Shown here in pieces: positions 5,890 through 8,979 of a stretch of 8,979 bases of DNA. A program made the translations under genes and the position numbers. How positions within the stretch are numbered: position 1 is the first letter of the stretch; each line of letters starts with the position of its first letter. The DNA comes from Ferruginibacter sp. GTDB taxonomy: Bacteria; Bacteroidota; Bacteroidia; Chitinophagales; Chitinophagaceae. The notes beneath the pieces are model-generated. The model made no database searches and was not told the DNA's origin. It worked only from the letters and a program-made list of their open reading frames with translations. Location: NCBI GenBank assembly GCA_030831725.1, contig JAURKN010000133.1, positions 1-8,979 on the forward strand. Reading direction: 5' to 3'.

Positions 5890-8514
5890 ATGAAAAGATT
5901 GCTTTTGCTCTTGCTCGGAGCCATGCTCCTGAACCTAGGCTTTGCACAACGCACCAAAAGGGTGGTGCTGCAAGGATTTTGGTGGGATTATAAAAACAAC
6001 AATTTCCGCAACAAATGGGCTGATTATTTGACGGAACTCACACCAAGACTGAGAGATATCGGTATTGACGCGGTTTGGATACCTCCTGCATACAAATGTA
6101 ACAGCCCCGCCTCCGTAGGTTACAATCCTTTCGACCATTACGATTTGGGTGATAAATATCAAAAAGGAGGAGGAGATTCCATGACAGTTAGAACTTCCAT
6201 GGGAAACAAAAATGAACTGCTTCGCATGGTGGCGGTCATGCATGCCAATGGTATGGAAGTAATCGAAGACATTGTGCTCAATCATGTTAATGAAGCAGGA
6301 ACAAACTATGGCGCAGGTGGTCAAGATCCTCAATCTCCTTATTCCATGGCCAATGCTAGCGGGTATAAAAATTTCAGGTATGTTTCATATGCAACACCAT
6401 CCATCAATGAGAGTTTGAGTGATTACTGGACTAGAGCAGGAAGATGGTCAAAAAACTACACCAACTTTTATCCCAATGCGGCAAATAATTGCACCACAGG
6501 AGACATATGCAGTCCTTTTTTTGGTCCGGATGTTTCTTATGATGGAGGTGCGTTTGGGCAGAGTTCCAATATTCCCACATCTGGGGCTGTAGTTGTTGGG
6601 CTTGAGCCGAGGAATTATTTCAATCCACAGCAATATCCTGATTATATGAGAACGGAGGCAAGGAATTGGATGATGTGGATGAAAAAACAGACAGGCTTTG
6701 ATGGCTGGCGATTTGATGCGGTCAAACATTATCCGATTTTTGTTCAGGAGGATTTGATATACAATACCAAGTACTCATTGCCTGATTTTGCCAAAGGGAA
6801 CAATGAAATGTTTTGTTTGGGAGAGTGGATTGGTAGCAAAGGGGATCTTGACAATTACATGAATGCCGTTCGGAGCGGGAATGAACTTCATACAGGTACC
6901 TTCGATTTCGGACTGAGAGGGTATTGTCCTTCCGGTGGATTATATAGCATGGTATTGAGTCAGGGTGGATACAACATGCAGTCTATACCCGGAGAACAAC
7001 AAAGTCTTCGCTATTATGACTATGCAACAAAACGCGTACACAGAACAGTTCCATTTGTGAACAACCACGATAATTTCAGACCGATTCTCGATGCTTCAGG
7101 ACGTTACAGCAGAGCTCTAGGTAACGCCGCTGGTTGGAATACAGGACAAGAGCTTGGCGGAAACGGACAGCATATCGATCCGAGAGAACCAAGACTTTTT
7201 GCCGCCTATGCTGTGGTTTTTGCCCTAGATGGGAATCCGGGTGTATTCTTCGAAGACCTCTTCGATATCGGAACAACAGGAAAAAGGTATACCCATCTTC
7301 CAACCAATACGACCGACCTTCCGGTTCGCGCAGATCTGGTAAACATCATACAGGCACATCAGGCATTGAATTACAGAAACGGAAACTATGCCGTACCTAC
7401 TTCATTGACAGGCACTCAAGCTCCGTTCTATGCCAAAGGAACCAAGGAAAATCATCTTGTCATTGAGAGAACAAATCAGGCGATAATTGGCATTACAGAC
7501 AAATTCAGCACCAGTTCAAACAATACACAAGATGAAGAAGTATGGGTTAGCGTTTCAGGTGACTGGAGGAATTTGGACCTTATAGATTTTTCCGGAGCGC
7601 ATGGCCTGACTACAACCAGGGTGTATGCGGATGGAAGGGTGTTGATTAAAACAGCTCCGGTAGGACATACCATTTCAGGAGCAAGAGGACATGGTTATTC
7701 CATATGGGCACCAAAACCAGCTGGTGTAACACTAAATACTGTTGCAGATTTATATGCTTATCTGGCTGCAAGAGCCAAGCCCGAAAGAAAAACGGAAACC
7801 ACGCAGGAGTGGGAAATGTCGGATGATCTAGGAGATAGTCATGTCAAATCTTTGAAGCAAGGAGGACGTTTGCCTGAAAAATCAACTGCAGAGAGACTTG
7901 CCGGAAGCATATATGTAGAAGCAGGGAAAAACATCAGTATTTTGGTGTATCCCGAAGTAAGTGGGTATTCACAAACACTGAACTTGTATAACTCAAATAA
8001 TATTTTGCTAAACACTCGTTCTGCTGTAACTACAAATACATCTCCGCTAACATTACAATTTACACCATCAACAACAGGGTGGGTGAGTATCAAGGTGAGA
8101 AATTCAGATGCGCAATCTATAGGACAACGTGTTTGGGTAAACGCTACTTATACAGCGCCAGCTGTGGTAAATACCAGGACTGTTCCTGTATTGTATACCA
8201 AGTCGGGTTCCAATGATGAAATGGCATTTACAGAGTCTGTAAATTTCGATCAAAATATTTCGTTATACCCCAATCCGACGGCAGATGGTGCCATACAGAT
8301 GAGCATACCCGGATATAGGGCTGGTGAAATACTGCAACTGAATCTGATTTCCACTCAAGGGAAAAGGGTTGCTGAACTCAGAGGTGACAGACTTTCTATT
8401 GAACGTAATATTCAGGATATTTTGAACAAGCAGAGCTCAGGACTTTATTTTGTGGTAGTTCAACATAATAAAAAAACATACCGACAAAAATTGATGCTTT
8501 CAAAAAAGTCATGA
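5890..8514 (+). CDS. Secreted GH13 alpha-amylase with T9SS sorting domain
   Basis: An 874-residue enzyme expected to cleave alpha-1,4-glucosidic bonds in starch or glycogen outside the cell. A signal peptide (1-20, cut after FAQ or FA) leads into a GH13 barrel starting VVLQGFWWDY. The region IPPAYKCNSPASVGYNPFDHYDLGDKYQKGG resembles the GH13_5 group. Conserved regions are EDIVLNHV (126-133), GWRFDAVKH with nucleophile D276, GEWIG with acid/base E312, and FVNNHDN with transition-state stabiliser D394. A beta domain follows to about 607, then a charged stretch (about 625-668) and a beta-rich segment (about 670-755) of unknown role. The C-terminus (about 788-874), starting ISLYPNPTADG and ending TYRQKLMLSKKS, is a type A T9SS sorting domain. 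The TTG at 5869 would place seven residues before the signal, so the ATG at 5890 is preferred. No SusC/SusD genes adjoin it. Confidence 0.93.
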   Translation: MKRLLLLLLGAMLLNLGFAQRTKRVVLQGFWWDYKNNNFRNKWADYLTELTPRLRDIGIDAVWIPPAYKCNSPASVGYNPFDHYDLGDKYQKGGGDSMTVRTSMGNKNELLRMVAVMHANGMEVIEDIVLNHVNEAGTNYGAGGQDPQSPYSMANASGYKNFRYVSYATPSINESLSDYWTRAGRWSKNYTNFYPNAANNCTTGDICSPFFGPDVSYDGGAFGQSSNIPTSGAVVVGLEPRNYFNPQQYPDYMRTEARNWMMWMKKQTGFDGWRFDAVKHYPIFVQEDLIYNTKYSLPDFAKGNNEMFCLGEWIGSKGDLDNYMNAVRSGNELHTGTFDFGLRGYCPSGGLYSMVLSQGGYNMQSIPGEQQSLRYYDYATKRVHRTVPFVNNHDNFRPILDASGRYSRALGNAAGWNTGQELGGNGQHIDPREPRLFAAYAVVFALDGNPGVFFEDLFDIGTTGKRYTHLPTNTTDLPVRADLVNIIQAHQALNYRNGNYAVPTSLTGTQAPFYAKGTKENHLVIERTNQAIIGITDKFSTSSNNTQDEEVWVSVSGDWRNLDLIDFSGAHGLTTTRVYADGRVLIKTAPVGHTISGARGHGYSIWAPKPAGVTLNTVADLYAYLAARAKPERKTETTQEWEMSDDLGDSHVKSLKQGGRLPEKSTAERLAGSIYVEAGKNISILVYPEVSGYSQTLNLYNSNNILLNTRSAVTTNTSPLTLQFTPSTTGWVSIKVRNSDAQSIGQRVWVNATYTAPAVVNTRTVPVLYTKSGSNDEMAFTESVNFDQNISLYPNPTADGAIQMSIPGYRAGEILQLNLISTQGKRVAELRGDRLSIERNIQDILNKQSSGLYFVVVQHNKKTYRQKLMLSKKS

Positions 8515-8565
8515 TTTTCAAATGACAATGGAAGCAGATTGATTCAGCCGCACAAACGGATTCAC

Positions 8566-8979
8566 ATGAACAAGAGAACCGATTACATCAGTTGGGATGA
8601 ATATTTCATGTGTGTCGCGCTGTTGTCGGCTCGAAGAAGTAAAGATCCCCATACCCGTGTAGGCGCTTGTATCGTCAGCAAGAATAATAAGATAGTAGGG
8701 GCCGGGTATAACGGTTTGCCGATGGGTTGTGATGATGATGTTTTTCCATGGGGCAAACAAGGGCCTTTCATGGAAACCAAATATCCTTTTGTTTGTCACG
8801 CGGAGCTTAATGCCATTCTGAACAACATAGGTATGGATCTGGCAGGATGTAAAATCTACACCGCTTTATTCCCATGTCATGAGTGTACCAAGGCCATCAT
8901 ACAGTCAGGCATAACCGAAGTGATTTACCTTTCTGACAAATATGCGGAAACAGATTCTGCAAAAGCTTCAAGAAAAATG
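8566..8979 (+). CDS. Deoxycytidylate (dCMP) deaminase, C-terminus cut off by the window edge
   Basis: Converts dCMP to dUMP, the substrate of thymidylate synthase, in the cytoplasm. The 138 visible residues show the zinc site: H78 and catalytic E80 in CHAELNAI, and C104 and C107 in LFPCHECTKAII. The start YISWDEYFMCVALLSARRSKDP (7-28), GYNGLPMGCDDD (47-58) and SDKYAETDSAKASRKM (123-138) closely follow the human DCTD-type enzyme rather than the shorter bacterial CMP/dCMP deaminases. These enzymes are usually regulated by dCTP and dTTP. The family length suggests about 15-40 residues are missing. The ATG at 8566 lies 51 bp after the amylase stop; the two genes share direction but no obvious function. 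In pathway terms it links to the deoxynucleoside kinase and folK at the other end of the window. Confidence 0.93.
   Translation, partial: MNKRTDYISWDEYFMCVALLSARRSKDPHTRVGACIVSKNNKIVGAGYNGLPMGCDDDVFPWGKQGPFMETKYPFVCHAELNAILNNIGMDLAGCKIYTALFPCHECTKAIIQSGITEVIYLSDKYAETDSAKASRKM

Noticed and set aside
7134..7466. Arginine- and serine-rich open frame inside the amylase gene.
   Set aside because: Composition and full containment within a strongly supported gene mark it as an out-of-frame shadow; the same holds for the other frames inside the called genes.
8507..8525. GTCAT/ATGAC inverted repeat at the end of the amylase gene.
   Set aside because: Only a 5-bp stem with a 9-nt loop and no T-tract; too weak to call a terminator.

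Overview
The window reads as ordinary chromosome from a member of the Bacteroidetes (Bacteroidota). Four things point there: a secreted protein ending in a type IX secretion (T9SS) sorting domain, a YtxJ-type bacilliredoxin (a bacillithiol-linked family common in Bacteroidetes and Firmicutes), exact matches to the Bacteroidetes -7 promoter element TAnnTTTG in front of genes, and weak or absent Shine-Dalgarno sequences. I cannot name a genus. I see no RNA gene, insertion sequence, CRISPR array, attachment site or origin.

Layout. Positions 1-2260 carry a minus-strand cluster read folK -> deoxynucleoside kinase -> MFS transporter; the transporter runs off the left edge. A 170-bp divergent gap with two related palindromes separates folK from a plus-strand ABC-2 type permease (2431-3543) that has no ATPase gene beside it. 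The permease converges on a second minus-strand pair, a DEDDh 3'-5' exonuclease followed 15 bp later by a dolichol-phosphate-mannose-synthase-like glycosyltransferase (3576-5105). From a second divergent region the plus strand carries a 38-residue lipoprotein gene and the bacilliredoxin gene (5236-5703). After an AT-rich 186-bp gap comes a large secreted GH13 alpha-amylase (5890-8514), then the start of a dCMP deaminase that runs off the right edge (8566 onward).

How the genes fit together. folK supplies the pterin for folate. The deoxynucleoside kinase (dNMP salvage) and the dCMP deaminase (dCMP to dUMP) feed thymidylate synthesis, which itself needs folate, so these three are linked by pathway although the deaminase lies about 6 kb away on the other strand. 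The amylase is the one clearly extracellular enzyme and stands alone, with no SusC/SusD-like genes in view.

I do not see a clear new multi-gene system. The items most worth a second look are the tiny lipoprotein paired with the bacilliredoxin, the permease without an ATPase, the paired palindromes at 2277-2326, and the unassigned middle part of the amylase.
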